Shown here: positions 26,176-34,687 of the stretch, in pieces
Position numbering within the stretch: the first letter of the stretch is position 1
Layout of the letters: every line of letters begins with the position of its first letter
Assembly (NCBI RefSeq): GCF_918814755.1
Contig: NZ_CAKKNT010000002.1
Coordinates: forward strand, 1 to 64,000
Direction of reading: 5' to 3'
DNA: 64,000 bases
Origin: Periweissella ghanensis
GTDB taxonomy: Bacteria; Bacillota; Bacilli; Lactobacillales; Lactobacillaceae
Program-made: the position numbers and the translations under genes
The notes under the pieces: model-generated
What the model was told of the DNA's origin: nothing
Database searches by the model: none
The model's input: only the letters and a program-made list of their open reading frames with translations

Positions 26176-26316
26176 GGTGCTTTAAAAATAAATTTTCGCT
26201 AACACTTAAAAATTATTGTTGCTATTTAATTTTGATTATGCAAAAATGATACGAATATCGTTTTGACACGAAAAAATAACTAATGCCCGTGAGCATTCAT
26301 TTTGGAGGATAGTATT

Positions 26317-27585
26317 TTGCATAATCAAACACCAGACCACACGTTAACAACTAACCAGAAATGGACAATTGCATCAACATCAGCTGGGTTCGCCTTAGAA
26401 AACATGGATGTCATGTTCCTATCGTTTGCCTTATCATCAATTATTGCGAGCTTACATATTAATGGCGCGCAAGCTGGTTTGATTGCAACTGTTACCAATC
26501 TCGGGATGTTAGCGGGTGGTATTTTATTTGGTCTTATCGGGGATCGCTTTGGTCGCGTTAAAACCTTTACGTATACTGTCTTCATCTTCGCCTTTGCAAC
26601 GGCGGCCATGTACTTCGCTGACAACATTCAACTCGTCTACTTATTCCGCTTTATTGCCGGAATCGGAGCCGGTGGTGAATATGGAGTTGGGATTACTTTA
26701 ATTGCTGAAAGTTTTGCCCACCACAAGATTGGTAAAATGACTTCAATTGCCGCTGTGGGTGGTCAAATTGGGGCGGTCCTTGCTGCGATTGCCGCCGCCT
26801 TCATTATTCCAGCATTTGGTTGGAATGCCTTGTTCTTAGTTGGTTTAGTGCCGGTAATCTTAACTTACTTTATCCGTCGCAACTTACACGAAAGTGATGA
26901 TTTTGTAGCTACCCATGCTAAGGTTGCTAATCACACTGCTAAGCAACCCATTAACATCGCTAGTTTATTCAACACCCCTGGCGTGGCTTTACAAACAGTT
27001 GGTTTAATGATTATGGTTGTAGTCCAAATTGCGGGTTACTTTGGTTTAATGAACTGGTTACCAACCATTATGCAACACAAACTACACTTAACCGTTGCTG
27101 GTTCATCAGTTTGGATGATCGCCACAATTGTTGGGATGAGTATTGGGATGTTAGTCTTTGGTAACATCTTAGACTTCTTTGGTCCTCGGCGGGCCTTTGG
27201 AATTTTCTTAATCGGTTCAGCCGTTTCAGTCTTTGCCATTACTTTAGCTAACAATGAACCAACAATGTTAATTGCTGGTGCCATCCTAGGTTTCTTCTCA
27301 AACGGTATGTTTGGTGGTTACGGTGCTGTTATCAGCCGCCTTTACCCAACTGAAATTCGCGCGACTGCTAACAATGTGATTGTTAATACTGGTCGCGCAA
27401 TTGGTGGTTTCTCATCATTGGTTATTGGAATCTTGATGGATCACTACACATTGCCAGTTGTCATGGGCTGTCTTTCAGCAATGTACATCCTCAGCTTTGT
27501 CGTAATGCTTTCAATTCCTGGCTTACGTAAATTAAGCGCCCACCACGAAGTTGCCCCTAAAGCAACCACAGTTGAAGCAAACTAA
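26317..27585 (+). CDS. MFS metabolite:H+ symporter (AAHS/sugar-acid type)
   Basis: A 422-residue major facilitator protein with about 12 membrane segments. GLIGDRFGRVKTF is the conserved motif A and AGIGAGGEYGVGITLIAE is the family hallmark of aromatic-acid/metabolite:H+ symporters. The longest frame starts at TTG 26302, which lies over the ribosome site GGAGGAT; I therefore start at TTG 26317 (LHNQTPDHT), seven bases after it. It is monocistronic. Substrate is probably an organic or aromatic acid, not determinable here. Confidence 0.78.
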   Translation: MHNQTPDHTLTTNQKWTIASTSAGFALENMDVMFLSFALSSIIASLHINGAQAGLIATVTNLGMLAGGILFGLIGDRFGRVKTFTYTVFIFAFATAAMYFADNIQLVYLFRFIAGIGAGGEYGVGITLIAESFAHHKIGKMTSIAAVGGQIGAVLAAIAAAFIIPAFGWNALFLVGLVPVILTYFIRRNLHESDDFVATHAKVANHTAKQPINIASLFNTPGVALQTVGLMIMVVVQIAGYFGLMNWLPTIMQHKLHLTVAGSSVWMIATIVGMSIGMLVFGNILDFFGPRRAFGIFLIGSAVSVFAITLANNEPTMLIAGAILGFFSNGMFGGYGAVISRLYPTEIRATANNVIVNTGRAIGGFSSLVIGILMDHYTLPVVMGCLSAMYILSFVVMLSIPGLRKLSAHHEVAPKATTVEAN

Positions 27586-27592
27586 TTAAAAA

Positions 27593-27757
27593 ACGAGAGC
27601 GTGCCAGAAGTCTTTTCTAGTCGTAATTTGCTGCTAGAACGTGTTCCAAAAGGCAGATACTAGTATAAAATACAAAAATCCTGACGGAATTCTTTGAATT
27701 CAGTCAGGATTTTCTATTTTTACACCGTATCTAAACGCCGTTTGTCACACTCCCTTT
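27593..27757. repeat. Nested-palindrome repeat, divergent subfamily, copy E
   Basis: Outer GAGCGTGCCAGAAG with TTTGTCACACTC, then AATTTGCTGCTAGAACG, a central terminator AAAATCCTGAC...GTCAGGATTTT, and TTTTTACACCGTATCTAAACG. It shares the ATTTGCTGC core and TGTCAC end with copies A-C, while its right half matches copy G at 52695-52775. It separates convergent genes and ends both. Confidence 0.75.
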
Positions 27758-27759
27758 AA

Positions 27760-28149
27760 TTACACAATTTCACACACTTCAATAACTTCACGGTTTGGAC
27801 CATAAAATTTAAAAATACGTGTCCCATTATCCCAAAAAGTCGGAATATCTTGAATACCTGGTTTAACAAATTCTAAGTTCATGGCAACGGCCGCTTCATA
27901 GGCCCCTTCAATGTCATTAGTATCCATACAGAAATGATTAATGGCCCCGTCTGCCGCGACAACTTCACCACCATCCCACGCTTCAATCGTTAAATGGCCA
28001 AATTGCAAGAAGGCAAAATGTTTAGGTCCATTTTCAAAGCGACCTAAAACTTTAAACCCTAATTGTTCATAAAACGCAATTGTCGCTGCTAAATCATTAG
28101 TTGGAATCCCAATATGTTGAAAATCCGTCATGAAATCTTTTAATGCCAT
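27760..28149 (-). CDS. VOC-superfamily (glyoxalase-like) protein
   Basis: A 129-residue single-domain protein of the vicinal oxygen chelate fold: two beta-alpha-beta-beta-beta modules, beginning FQHIGIPTNDLAATIAFYEQLGF and with metal-ligand candidates H in FQHIG, E in LTIEAW, H in INHFCM and E in REVIEVCE, the pattern of glyoxalase I. I start at ATG 28149; a GTG two codons earlier or ATG 28131 are alternatives. It is monocistronic. Methylglyoxal-related lyase activity is possible but small VOC proteins vary widely. Confidence 0.75.
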   Translation of the reverse strand: MALKDFMTDFQHIGIPTNDLAATIAFYEQLGFKVLGRFENGPKHFAFLQFGHLTIEAWDGGEVVAADGAINHFCMDTNDIEGAYEAAVAMNLEFVKPGIQDIPTFWDNGTRIFKFYGPNREVIEVCEIV

Positions 28150-28227
28150 CGTCACTATCTCATTTCTTTTTTTTCTATAGTATACAACTATCCCACCGTT
28201 CGAATGGCTATATTTTACTTAAGTTTG

Positions 28228-28833
28228 CTATAGCCACTTATTGGTCTGCGCGATTTGAACTGCTTCAATTCGCGAATGGGCGCCTAGCTTACTCAAAACC
28301 GCCGAGATATAATTGCGGACGGTCCCATTTGACAAGTGTAATTCATCCGCGATGGCTTGGGTATCTTGGGCCGCTTGCAGTAATTTTAAGACACTAATTT
28401 CCCGTTCCGTTAACGGATTTTGTGTTGCCTGATACATACCAATCACCAATTGTGGTTCATATATAATTTGGCCTTCCAAGACTTGATGAATCGTGGCAAT
28501 TAACTTATCACTTGGGCTATCTTTGAGTAAATACCCATTAACTTTGGCTGCTAATGCTTGTTCAAAATACGCCGGTTGGGCAAAGGTTGTTAAAATCACA
28601 ACTTTCATATCGGGGCGGGCGTGCCGTAATTGATCGGCGATGGCTAAGCCGCTAATCCCCGGTAATTCAATATCTAAAATTGCAACATCCACCGCCGCCG
28701 TCAACAGTTCATTTAAGGCCGTCGTGCCACTAAGTGCACTACCAACAACTTGTAAATCTTCCTCTAAATTAAGAATGGTAATCAACGCCGATTGCAGCAT
28801 TGCTTGATCTTCAGCTAAGTATAGTTTTATCAT
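28228..28833 (-). CDS. NarL/LuxR-family response regulator
   Basis: A 201-residue regulator. The receiver domain (1-120) has acidic residues E8/D9, phospho-acceptor D54 in LDIELPG, LTT near 81-83 and lysine in LLKDSP. The LuxR-type helix-turn-helix is at about 138-195 (LTEREISVLKLL, ADELHLSNGTVRNYIS). Its start overlaps the histidine kinase end by four bases. It is the last gene of ATPase-permease-kinase-regulator and resembles DesR/YvfU-type regulators, which usually activate their own ABC operon. Confidence 0.9.
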   Translation of the reverse strand: MIKLYLAEDQAMLQSALITILNLEEDLQVVGSALSGTTALNELLTAAVDVAILDIELPGISGLAIADQLRHARPDMKVVILTTFAQPAYFEQALAAKVNGYLLKDSPSDKLIATIHQVLEGQIIYEPQLVIGMYQATQNPLTEREISVLKLLQAAQDTQAIADELHLSNGTVRNYISAVLSKLGAHSRIEAVQIAQTNKWL

Positions 28834-29972
28834 CTAAAATTCTCCATCGGTAACTGACATATTATCGTCGTTACATATTTATCTGAGGTAATCGTTAACT
28901 GGCCCGCAGCTTGTGCAACACGTTCATACATTCCTTTAATGCCATTGCTTTGAGTGGTATTATCAACAATTTCACTACCATTATCACTAATTTTTAGTTC
29001 AAAACTATCTTCCAAGTTAGTAAAGTACATATCAACTTTACTAGCCTTACTATGCCGAATAATATTTGTAACGGCTTCTTTGATAATCGCCCCAAATAAT
29101 ACTTGTTGTTTCCGCGGCCAATCCGTACTAACTGCTTCCGTATGCGTTTGGCATTTAATCCCCACTTGTTGGAGATTTGCAACCTGTTCTACCAATACTT
29201 CGGCAATATTTTTTTGTTTTAACTCCCGCACAATATTCCGCACTAATTGTAAATTTTCGCGTGACATTTGTTCAATTTCAACTAATTGTGCTTGCGTCGC
29301 CGCGGTTTGTTCTTTAGCTAATAATTTACTAGCTAATTCCGTTTTAACGGTAATCATTGAAAATGATTGTCCCAGCGTATCATGAAGTTCACGCGCAATC
29401 CGATTTTGTTCAGAGCGTTTAACGATATCAGTTAAACGGGCATTATTTTGTTCCAAATACTTACCCTTTTCCCAACTGTTACGCGCCGAATTGGCTGCCA
29501 ACGGGGCTACTAACATGAACATACTAAGAAAGAGCAGCCATGGAATATCACCGTTCGTAAACCCAGTATGCTGCCTGCTAACTTGCCAACCAATGCCGAT
29601 AAATTCTAATCCCAAAGCGCCGTAATAAATACTAAATAGTACTCGGCGTTGCGGTTTAGTTACCGGGATTGAGCCAATAATGAAGGCCGAAAATAAAATC
29701 ATGCCATAAACGTTGTACGCAAATTGAAAATAAAGCGTAAGCAGCATTTGGCTTACTAACATTGTCTTCATCATGCCTGTATGCTGATATAACTTTCGAT
29801 AACTTAAATAAAAGCCCCCCAACAATAGCCAGCCGAACCAACGTAACGATAGTGGTGCCGGTGAAGTTAATAAGGCACTAATTGGAAAAATCAACGCTAA
29901 CAAATAGAAATATGGTGCTGCGCCTTCAGCGCTATCAAATAAAATATAGCGCGTGAGTACTTTTTTTAGCAT
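28830..29972 (-). CDS. Sensor histidine kinase (HisKA_3, DesK/YvfT-like)
   Basis: A 380-residue membrane kinase: five or six hydrophobic segments up to about residue 165, then HisKA_3 with phospho-accepting H197 in RIARELHDTLGQ, and a C-terminal ATPase domain with KEAVTNIIRHSKAS and ISDNGSE, then NGIKGMYERV. The short sensor has no large extracellular loop, as in kinases that sense within the membrane (lipid fluidity, cell-wall antibiotics). It starts two bases after the permease stop and is translationally coupled to the response regulator. Confidence 0.9.
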   Translation of the reverse strand: MLKKVLTRYILFDSAEGAAPYFYLLALIFPISALLTSPAPLSLRWFGWLLLGGFYLSYRKLYQHTGMMKTMLVSQMLLTLYFQFAYNVYGMILFSAFIIGSIPVTKPQRRVLFSIYYGALGLEFIGIGWQVSRQHTGFTNGDIPWLLFLSMFMLVAPLAANSARNSWEKGKYLEQNNARLTDIVKRSEQNRIARELHDTLGQSFSMITVKTELASKLLAKEQTAATQAQLVEIEQMSRENLQLVRNIVRELKQKNIAEVLVEQVANLQQVGIKCQTHTEAVSTDWPRKQQVLFGAIIKEAVTNIIRHSKASKVDMYFTNLEDSFELKISDNGSEIVDNTTQSNGIKGMYERVAQAAGQLTITSDKYVTTIICQLPMENFR

Positions 29973-29974
29973 AC

Positions 29975-30709
29975 TTATTTACCAAGTTTTCTTTTTTCGA
30001 TTATACCTAATCCTATCATAAAAATAATAAACCAGCCGCCTAATTTAAGACCACTATTTAAAATGGCTCCGTGTTGCGTTAAAACTTTAATGATGACATC
30101 ATTCATTAAATATTGTGGTGTTAATTTACCAATCCCTTGCACCCACGTTGGTAACATATTAAGCGGCCACCACAATCCTGAAATAATCGCTAACGGAAAG
30201 ACTAACAAATTACCAACCGCATCAATATTTTTAGACTTCACTATTAAGCCAATGATTGCCCCGGCTAATAAAATTGGTATTTGTACTAAAATCACGGCGA
30301 TTAATGTCAAGCAAATTTGCCCAAAGGTGATATTAATATGATTCACACCAATTGCCAGTAGCAAAATTAATAGCGCTGCGGTTAAATTCATAATCGTGGT
30401 CAATAATCCTAGTGAAATGAAATAACTTTTTCTACTTGCTGGCATCAACGTTAGTAATTGTTGAAAGTTATTTGTTTGATCTTCATTAAGTAACCGGGCT
30501 AATGAAAAAAATGCCGTAATGCTAATACTGTACACCAACATACTAATCGCATAGGTTTGCAAAAATTCTGCTGGCGCCTGTTTTAGGAGTATTTTTGTGA
30601 ATAATAAATAAAAAATGGCCGGCATTAATAAATTAAAAAACACAAAACTCTTATTCCGTAGATAGTCACGTTTAAAATCAAACGTAAACTGATTTATTAA
30701 GACATTCAT
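29975..30709 (-). CDS. ABC-2 type exporter permease
   Basis: A 244-residue integral membrane protein with six hydrophobic segments and the ABC-2 signature region ISGLWWPLNMLPTWVQGIGKLTPQYLMNDV near the end. It is directly adjacent to the ATPase gene (no gap) and forms a transporter with it, probably exporting a drug, lipid or antimicrobial peptide. Confidence 0.87.
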   Translation of the reverse strand: MNVLINQFTFDFKRDYLRNKSFVFFNLLMPAIFYLLFTKILLKQAPAEFLQTYAISMLVYSISITAFFSLARLLNEDQTNNFQQLLTLMPASRKSYFISLGLLTTIMNLTAALLILLLAIGVNHINITFGQICLTLIAVILVQIPILLAGAIIGLIVKSKNIDAVGNLLVFPLAIISGLWWPLNMLPTWVQGIGKLTPQYLMNDVIIKVLTQHGAILNSGLKLGGWFIIFMIGLGIIEKRKLGK

Positions 30710-31591
30710 TTATTTTTCCTCCAACATATTCGTCATAATTTCCGTTAAAGATGTCGCTTTAATTTGTAAACCTGTGAATGCGGGTAATTGTTCAGCATAC
30801 GTTTGTAACCACTCATCACTATTAGTAACTTCGACTTTATAATGGTTACCAAGCTGATACCAGTTTAGAATATTTTGATCAGTATTAAATGCGGTACCTA
30901 ATTGTTGCGCACTTTCAAAATCAATCACCGTTTTATTAATTTGCTGTTGGAGTTCAATTAGCGTGCCATCAAAGGTCAATTGACCGTGCTTTAAAATCAG
31001 CAGCCGATTGACCGTATCCGCAATTTCATCTAAATAATGACTCGTCACAATAATGGTTGTCCCCGCTTGTTGGAGTTGCCGCACATAATCCCAAAAGCGT
31101 TTCCGATTTAAAACATCCATCCCCACGGTTGGTTCATCTAATAATAATAGTTGTGGCTGGCCAATAATTGCTAATCCAAATGATAAGCGCCGTAACTGGC
31201 CACCAGATAATTCAGTGATATATTGATTTTTTTGCGCAGCTAAATCCGTGATTTTTAAAACTTCATTCACGGCTAGTGGGTGTTGATATAAGGCATGCGC
31301 CCATTGCAAAATATCATTAACTTTCACATTGCGGATCACCATATCAGTTTGTTGCATCACCCCGACAAGTTGTCGTAATTTAGGTGTCCCTAGTTGGCTA
31401 TCAAAAATATTAATTTGCCCACTAGTGACGTGCTCTAAACCTAATAATTGCTTAATTAACGTACTCTTACCGGCACCATTTTCACCAATTAACCCGACTA
31501 ACTCACCTGGCTGAATCGTTATTGAAATATCTTTATTTGCGACTAAAGTTGCATACTTTTTAGTCACATGTTGTAGTTCAATTACCGCCAT
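30710..31591 (-). CDS. ABC transporter ATP-binding protein
   Basis: A 293-residue ATPase with Walker A GENGAGKST, signature LSGGQLRRLS, Walker B LLLLDEPTVGMD and the switch histidine in VTSHYLDE. The extra C-terminal 80 residues are typical of ABC-2 exporter ATPases. The frame can be read from a GTG three codons earlier, but that codon is part of the ribosome site (GAGGTG), so ATG 31591 is preferred. First gene of a four-gene operon with its permease, kinase and regulator. Confidence 0.9.
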   Translation of the reverse strand: MAVIELQHVTKKYATLVANKDISITIQPGELVGLIGENGAGKSTLIKQLLGLEHVTSGQINIFDSQLGTPKLRQLVGVMQQTDMVIRNVKVNDILQWAHALYQHPLAVNEVLKITDLAAQKNQYITELSGGQLRRLSFGLAIIGQPQLLLLDEPTVGMDVLNRKRFWDYVRQLQQAGTTIIVTSHYLDEIADTVNRLLILKHGQLTFDGTLIELQQQINKTVIDFESAQQLGTAFNTDQNILNWYQLGNHYKVEVTNSDEWLQTYAEQLPAFTGLQIKATSLTEIMTNMLEEK

Positions 31592-31672
31592 CTTAATCAC
31601 CTCACATATTTGATACCTTTAGTTTAGCGTTACCAACTTAGCAAAAATAGAACCAGGTAACACTCCTTTAGA

Positions 31673-31706
31673 TGACATTTGTCACACTCTATCCCCCCAA
31701 GGGTAT
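31673..31706. promoter_or_regulatory. Operator-like sites before the ABC operon
   Basis: TGACATTTGTCA (31673-31684) is a perfect 5-2-5 dyad, a candidate NarL-type regulator site. TATCCCCCCAAGGGTAT (31690-31706) resembles the CsoR/CstR operator seen upstream of the rhodanese gene. Both lie 80-115 bases before the ATPase start. Caution: TTTGTCACACTC here also matches an outer arm of the repeat family, so part may be a repeat remnant. Confidence 0.45.
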
Positions 31707-31707
31707 G

Positions 31708-31743
31708 AAAAAAGAGGTGCATAAGTTAATTACGCACCTCTTT
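31708..31743 (-). terminator. Terminator of cstR
   Basis: AAAGAGGTGC (31711-31720) pairs with GCACCTCTTT (31734-31743); the minus-strand product is followed by U residues. Confidence 0.82.
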
Positions 31744-31758
31744 AAAGTTGATATAACA

Positions 31759-32025
31759 CTATTTTTTGACAATCATATCAATTGCTTTTTGCAAAATAGC
31801 AGCTTGTTCTGTACTATCATCTACTGGATTAGCTAAACAATTTTGCAAGTTTTCCGCCATAATTAAGCCCATTGTTCGATCAATACTTGAACGGACTGCA
31901 CTTAGTTGCGTGATAATATCCACACAATCATGCTCTTCAGTAATCATGTTTTGAATCCCACGAATTTGGCCTTCAGCACGTTTTAAGCGGTTTAAAATCG
32001 CTTTTTTATCATTCAATGCGTCCAT
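31759..32025 (-). CDS. cstR: CsoR/CstR-family repressor, persulfide-sensor type
   Basis: An 88-residue all-helical repressor of the CsoR/RcnR family. I start at ATG 32025 (MDALNDKK), which follows GGGAGA, not at the 15-residue longer frame. In copper-sensing CsoR the ligands are Cys, His and Cys at spacing 0, +25, +29. Here the cysteines are C34 and C63 at the right spacing but the histidine position is N59, the pattern of the sulfane-sulfur sensor CstR. The divergent gene is a rhodanese with an operator-like ATACCCCCTAAAGGTAT at its start site, which supports a role in persulfide sensing. The assignment CstR over CsoR is inference from these two points. Confidence 0.8.
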   Translation of the reverse strand: MDALNDKKAILNRLKRAEGQIRGIQNMITEEHDCVDIITQLSAVRSSIDRTMGLIMAENLQNCLANPVDDSTEQAAILQKAIDMIVKK

Positions 32026-32110
32026 TATGTTCTCCCGTACTTCTTTAGCTTTATCAAAATAATATACCAAATTTAACCTAACTTGCCAACTTTACCCGTT
32101 AACTAATTTG

Positions 32111-32154
32111 TTGACAATTAGCGGATTAATCGGTAATATACCCCCTAAAGGTAT
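32111..32154 (+). promoter_or_regulatory. Rhodanese promoter with CstR-type operator
   Basis: TTGACA (32111-32116), 17 bases, TAATAT (32134-32139), overlapped by ATACCCCCTAAAGGTAT (32138-32154), an inverted repeat with a C/G tract as bound by CsoR/CstR proteins. Binding there would block initiation. Confidence 0.75.
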
Positions 32155-32170
32155 TTGAAAGGAAACCATT

Positions 32171-32473
32171 ATGTCAAACGAAATTAACCACATCTCAACT
32201 GATGAACTTGCTACTAAACTTAACGACAACATCACCTTAATTGATGTTCGTGAACCTGCCGAATTTGCGGCCGGTCATATTGCCCAAGCGGTTAACGTCC
32301 CCCTTAGCACGCTTGCTAGCTATGAAGGTAATAAAGATGAAGAATTATATGTCTTCTGTCGTTCTGGTAATCGTAGTCAACAAGCGGCCAATACGTTGGC
32401 GGCAATGGGATACCAACCAACTAATGTTGATGGTGGGATTCTTAACTGGCACGGTGAAGTGGTTAGTGATTAA
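32171..32473 (+). CDS. Single-domain rhodanese
   Basis: A 100-residue rhodanese-like sulfurtransferase. DVREPAEFAAGHI and the active-site loop CRSGNRS with C63 are typical of PspE/GlpE-type enzymes that carry a persulfide. No signal peptide, so cytoplasmic. It starts after AAAGGA and is divergent from the CstR-like repressor, suggesting handling of reactive sulfur species. Followed by a strong terminator. Confidence 0.9.
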   Translation: MSNEINHISTDELATKLNDNITLIDVREPAEFAAGHIAQAVNVPLSTLASYEGNKDEELYVFCRSGNRSQQAANTLAAMGYQPTNVDGGILNWHGEVVSD

Positions 32474-32492
32474 CTAACTACCAATATACAAT

Positions 32493-32530
32493 AAATAACC
32501 CCTTGAAGCCGCGGTTTCAAGGGGTTATTT
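32493..32530. terminator. Bidirectional terminator
   Basis: AAATAACCCCTTGAA (32493-32507) pairs perfectly with TTCAAGGGGTTATTT (32516-32530). It lies between the rhodanese gene and the convergent end of the men operon. Confidence 0.88.
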
Positions 32531-32540
32531 TTATATATCA

Positions 32541-32939
32541 TTAGGCGTAAATTTCATTCATTGGTTCGCCCGTCGTACGAATTGCTTTAAAATTAGCAAA
32601 ACTAATCGCAATTTTATCAGTATTATCAGCATCCCGGTCACTGACTGGAATGCGTGAAATTACTTGATTCAATTCATCGGCGGCTTCAAAATCAAAAAAG
32701 TCACAATCAGTTGTCCGTGTAAAGACGTATTTAATCCCCCATGCGGCTAATTGTGTTAACATTTCACGATCAACCGGGCCATTATCTGCTAATAGCACGG
32801 CATTATTGCCTTGGGCCATCATCAAATTTTGGGCCGTTAATGGTTCTGCTACCAATTTTAAGGCATAACCATCGGTATTCAAGGCTTTAAATGCCGCTGT
32901 TTCATTAGGTAAAACACTATAACAAATTATTTTAAACAT
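32541..32939 (-). CDS. Orphan D-lactate-dehydrogenase-like substrate domain (132 aa)
   Basis: A 132-residue protein starting at ATG 32939 after GGAG. By eye it matches only the N-terminal half-domain of D-lactate/D-2-hydroxyacid dehydrogenases: it begins MFKIICYSV, as those enzymes begin MxKIxxYxxR, has the LTQLAAWGIKYVFTRTTDCDFFD strand-loop that aligns with the substrate loop of D-LDH, and RIPVSDRDADN where they have VPxYSPNAIAE, then stops before the NAD-binding domain. The arginine/glycine of the substrate loop are changed (RTTDCD for RNVGVD). It is the last gene of the men group, 80 bases after the Nudix gene. Either a stand-alone domain with a new role or a decaying remnant; the intact frame and ribosome site favour the former. 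Confidence 0.6.
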   Translation of the reverse strand: MFKIICYSVLPNETAAFKALNTDGYALKLVAEPLTAQNLMMAQGNNAVLLADNGPVDREMLTQLAAWGIKYVFTRTTDCDFFDFEAADELNQVISRIPVSDRDADNTDKIAISFANFKAIRTTGEPMNEIYA

Positions 32940-33019
32940 CTCTTTAAACTCCAACTTAATCTCTTTTGTGACGTTTTTAACATCCCCTATCTTATCACGC
33001 TCACAGGTGAATGCAACTG

Positions 33020-33538
33020 CTAGCCTAACTCCGTTTGCATTTGCCATGCTAATTGCACTTCATGTTCATACTTAATTCCACCCACGGGCGCTAATTGCTT
33101 TTGGGCTTGGCTTAAGTTAAAGAACCCGACTTGAGCGACCTCTTCTGTTTGGATTGTCACATCCGACAGCTCAAAATCAAGGTGTGCGACAAACCAATAT
33201 TCAATCCATGTGGGAGCTATTTGATGATCAAATAACTGCAATTGTTCCTGCGTTACCGTTAACCCTAACTCCTCGTGAACTTCCCGTACCATAGCGGCCA
33301 AGGGTGTTTCACCAGCTAGCACTGACCCACCGACTGAGCAATCCCACGCACCAGGATAATTTAATTTATCAAAAGACCGCTGTTGTAAGAGCACTTCACC
33401 GGCTTGATTAAATAAAAAAATATTAGCAACTAAATGATATTCACCTGTTCTTAACGTTTCACTCCGTTGGCGTTGGCCAATTTTGTGTTCAGCTTGATCG
33501 TAAATATCCCACCATTCTTCCAGTTTATCTGCTGGCAT
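33020..33538 (-). CDS. Nudix hydrolase
   Basis: A 172-residue Nudix protein. The Nudix box runs GGSVLAGETPLAAMVREVHEE, giving G-x5-E-x7-REV-x-EE-LG. The N-terminal region (WWDIYDQAEHKIGQRQRSE) and AWDCSVGGSV resemble the YfcD/IPP-isomerase-like Nudix group. I start at ATG 33538 (MPADKLEE), which follows GGAGG; the longer frame would read through the ribosome site and a parS-like palindrome. It is 36 bases after menC, so probably co-transcribed. Substrate unknown. Confidence 0.82.
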   Translation of the reverse strand: MPADKLEEWWDIYDQAEHKIGQRQRSETLRTGEYHLVANIFLFNQAGEVLLQQRSFDKLNYPGAWDCSVGGSVLAGETPLAAMVREVHEELGLTVTQEQLQLFDHQIAPTWIEYWFVAHLDFELSDVTIQTEEVAQVGFFNLSQAQKQLAPVGGIKYEHEVQLAWQMQTELG

Positions 33539-33554
33539 GCATTTCCTCCATGCT

Positions 33555-33570
33555 TGTTTCACATGAAACA
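33555..33570. promoter_or_regulatory. parS-like site 1
   Basis: TGTTTCACATGAAACA differs from the ParB/Spo0J consensus TGTTTCACGTGAAACA at one base. It sits in the short gap between menC and the Nudix gene. Confidence 0.8.
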
Positions 33571-33574
33571 ATGC

Positions 33575-34687
33575 TTAATTATATTCTTTTTGATCCACTA
33601 ATAATTGTGTCACTGCCGACCAATCAATCGTAACTCCTAACCCTGGTTGTGTTGGGACTGGTAAGTTACCCGCAATAATTTGGGGGTGTTCCATAATGAT
33701 ATCTCGTTCAAAATAGCGTTCACTTGCCGAACTATCACTTGGGAAAACATTGGCATTGGGTAAGGTTGCTAGGGCTAAATCCGCGGCGCGACCAACGCCT
33801 GAACTAAGCATGCCACCAATCCATGGTAAAATGGCCGCCGTGTTAGCCAACGTAATTGCCTTGGCGGTAGCGGTAATCCCCCCTAACTTACCTTGTTTAA
33901 GCGTTAATGCCCCCACTGGCCCAGTGATAGCTGTTTTGACATCCACTAGATTATTCAAACTTTCATCTAAACTAATTTTTAACTGTGGTAACTGTTTTTG
34001 TAATGCAAAATGGGCTGCCCATGCATCGGCACCAAATGGTTGTTCCAGTAAATAGAAGCCCATTTGACCCAAAGCTTGAATCTTGGCCATATCTCTTGGT
34101 GTCCAACTGGCATTGGCATCCGCTGAAAATAATATTGTCGGATGGGCGGCAACAATTTGCTGCAACCATGCCAGTGGTGTCGTTGGATTAAGCTTTAATT
34201 TAATCCGTTGATAACCTTGTGCGACCGCGGCGGCAACGTCCGTTTGTAATTGCCGTTCACTATCAGCCACACCTAAAGCGATGCCGACTTTAACCGTGGC
34301 ACCCCGACCACCTAACATTGTGGCTAATGATTGCTGATTTAATTTACCAAAGCCATCCCAAATAGCCATCTCAAACGCAGCTTTAGCAAATGACCACGGC
34401 GTTTGTGGCGCTAACCAGCTTGCAAATGCTTGGGGGTCATCAATAGTTAACCCGATACTGGCTGGAATTAACTGGGCCAAAGTAGCCAATGAAATTGCAT
34501 GGGTTTCTGCGGTATAGGCCGCATCAGCAAATGATGCCACTTCCCCAAAACCTTCAATCCCATTTGTAAAAGTAATTTTTAGCAAACTAAGTGGCCGCTG
34601 CCATGTCACATCATGGGCCGTTTTAAAAGGCGTCTTCAGTTGCATTGCTAATTGATAGACCGTAACTTGTTTAATCGTTAAGGGCAT
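33575..34687 (-). CDS. menC: o-Succinylbenzoate synthase
   Basis: A 370-residue enolase-superfamily enzyme (EC 4.2.1.113) that dehydrates SHCHC to o-succinylbenzoate in menaquinone synthesis. Catalytic residues are visible: the KxK pair in RIKLKLNP, metal ligands in SADANASW, LLEQPF and SLDESL, and the second lysine in TLKQGKLGG. Its start overlaps the end of menH by 17 bases and follows GGAGG. The same fold also gives N-acylamino-acid racemases, but the men neighbours make menC secure. Confidence 0.92.
   Translation of the reverse strand: MPLTIKQVTVYQLAMQLKTPFKTAHDVTWQRPLSLLKITFTNGIEGFGEVASFADAAYTAETHAISLATLAQLIPASIGLTIDDPQAFASWLAPQTPWSFAKAAFEMAIWDGFGKLNQQSLATMLGGRGATVKVGIALGVADSERQLQTDVAAAVAQGYQRIKLKLNPTTPLAWLQQIVAAHPTILFSADANASWTPRDMAKIQALGQMGFYLLEQPFGADAWAAHFALQKQLPQLKISLDESLNNLVDVKTAITGPVGALTLKQGKLGGITATAKAITLANTAAILPWIGGMLSSGVGRAADLALATLPNANVFPSDSSASERYFERDIIMEHPQIIAGNLPVPTQPGLGVTIDWSAVTQLLVDQKEYN

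Noticed and set aside
28143-28397. Plus-strand frame between the VOC gene and the response regulator
   Set aside because: Antisense to the 3-prime half of the response regulator gene and without a ribosome site.
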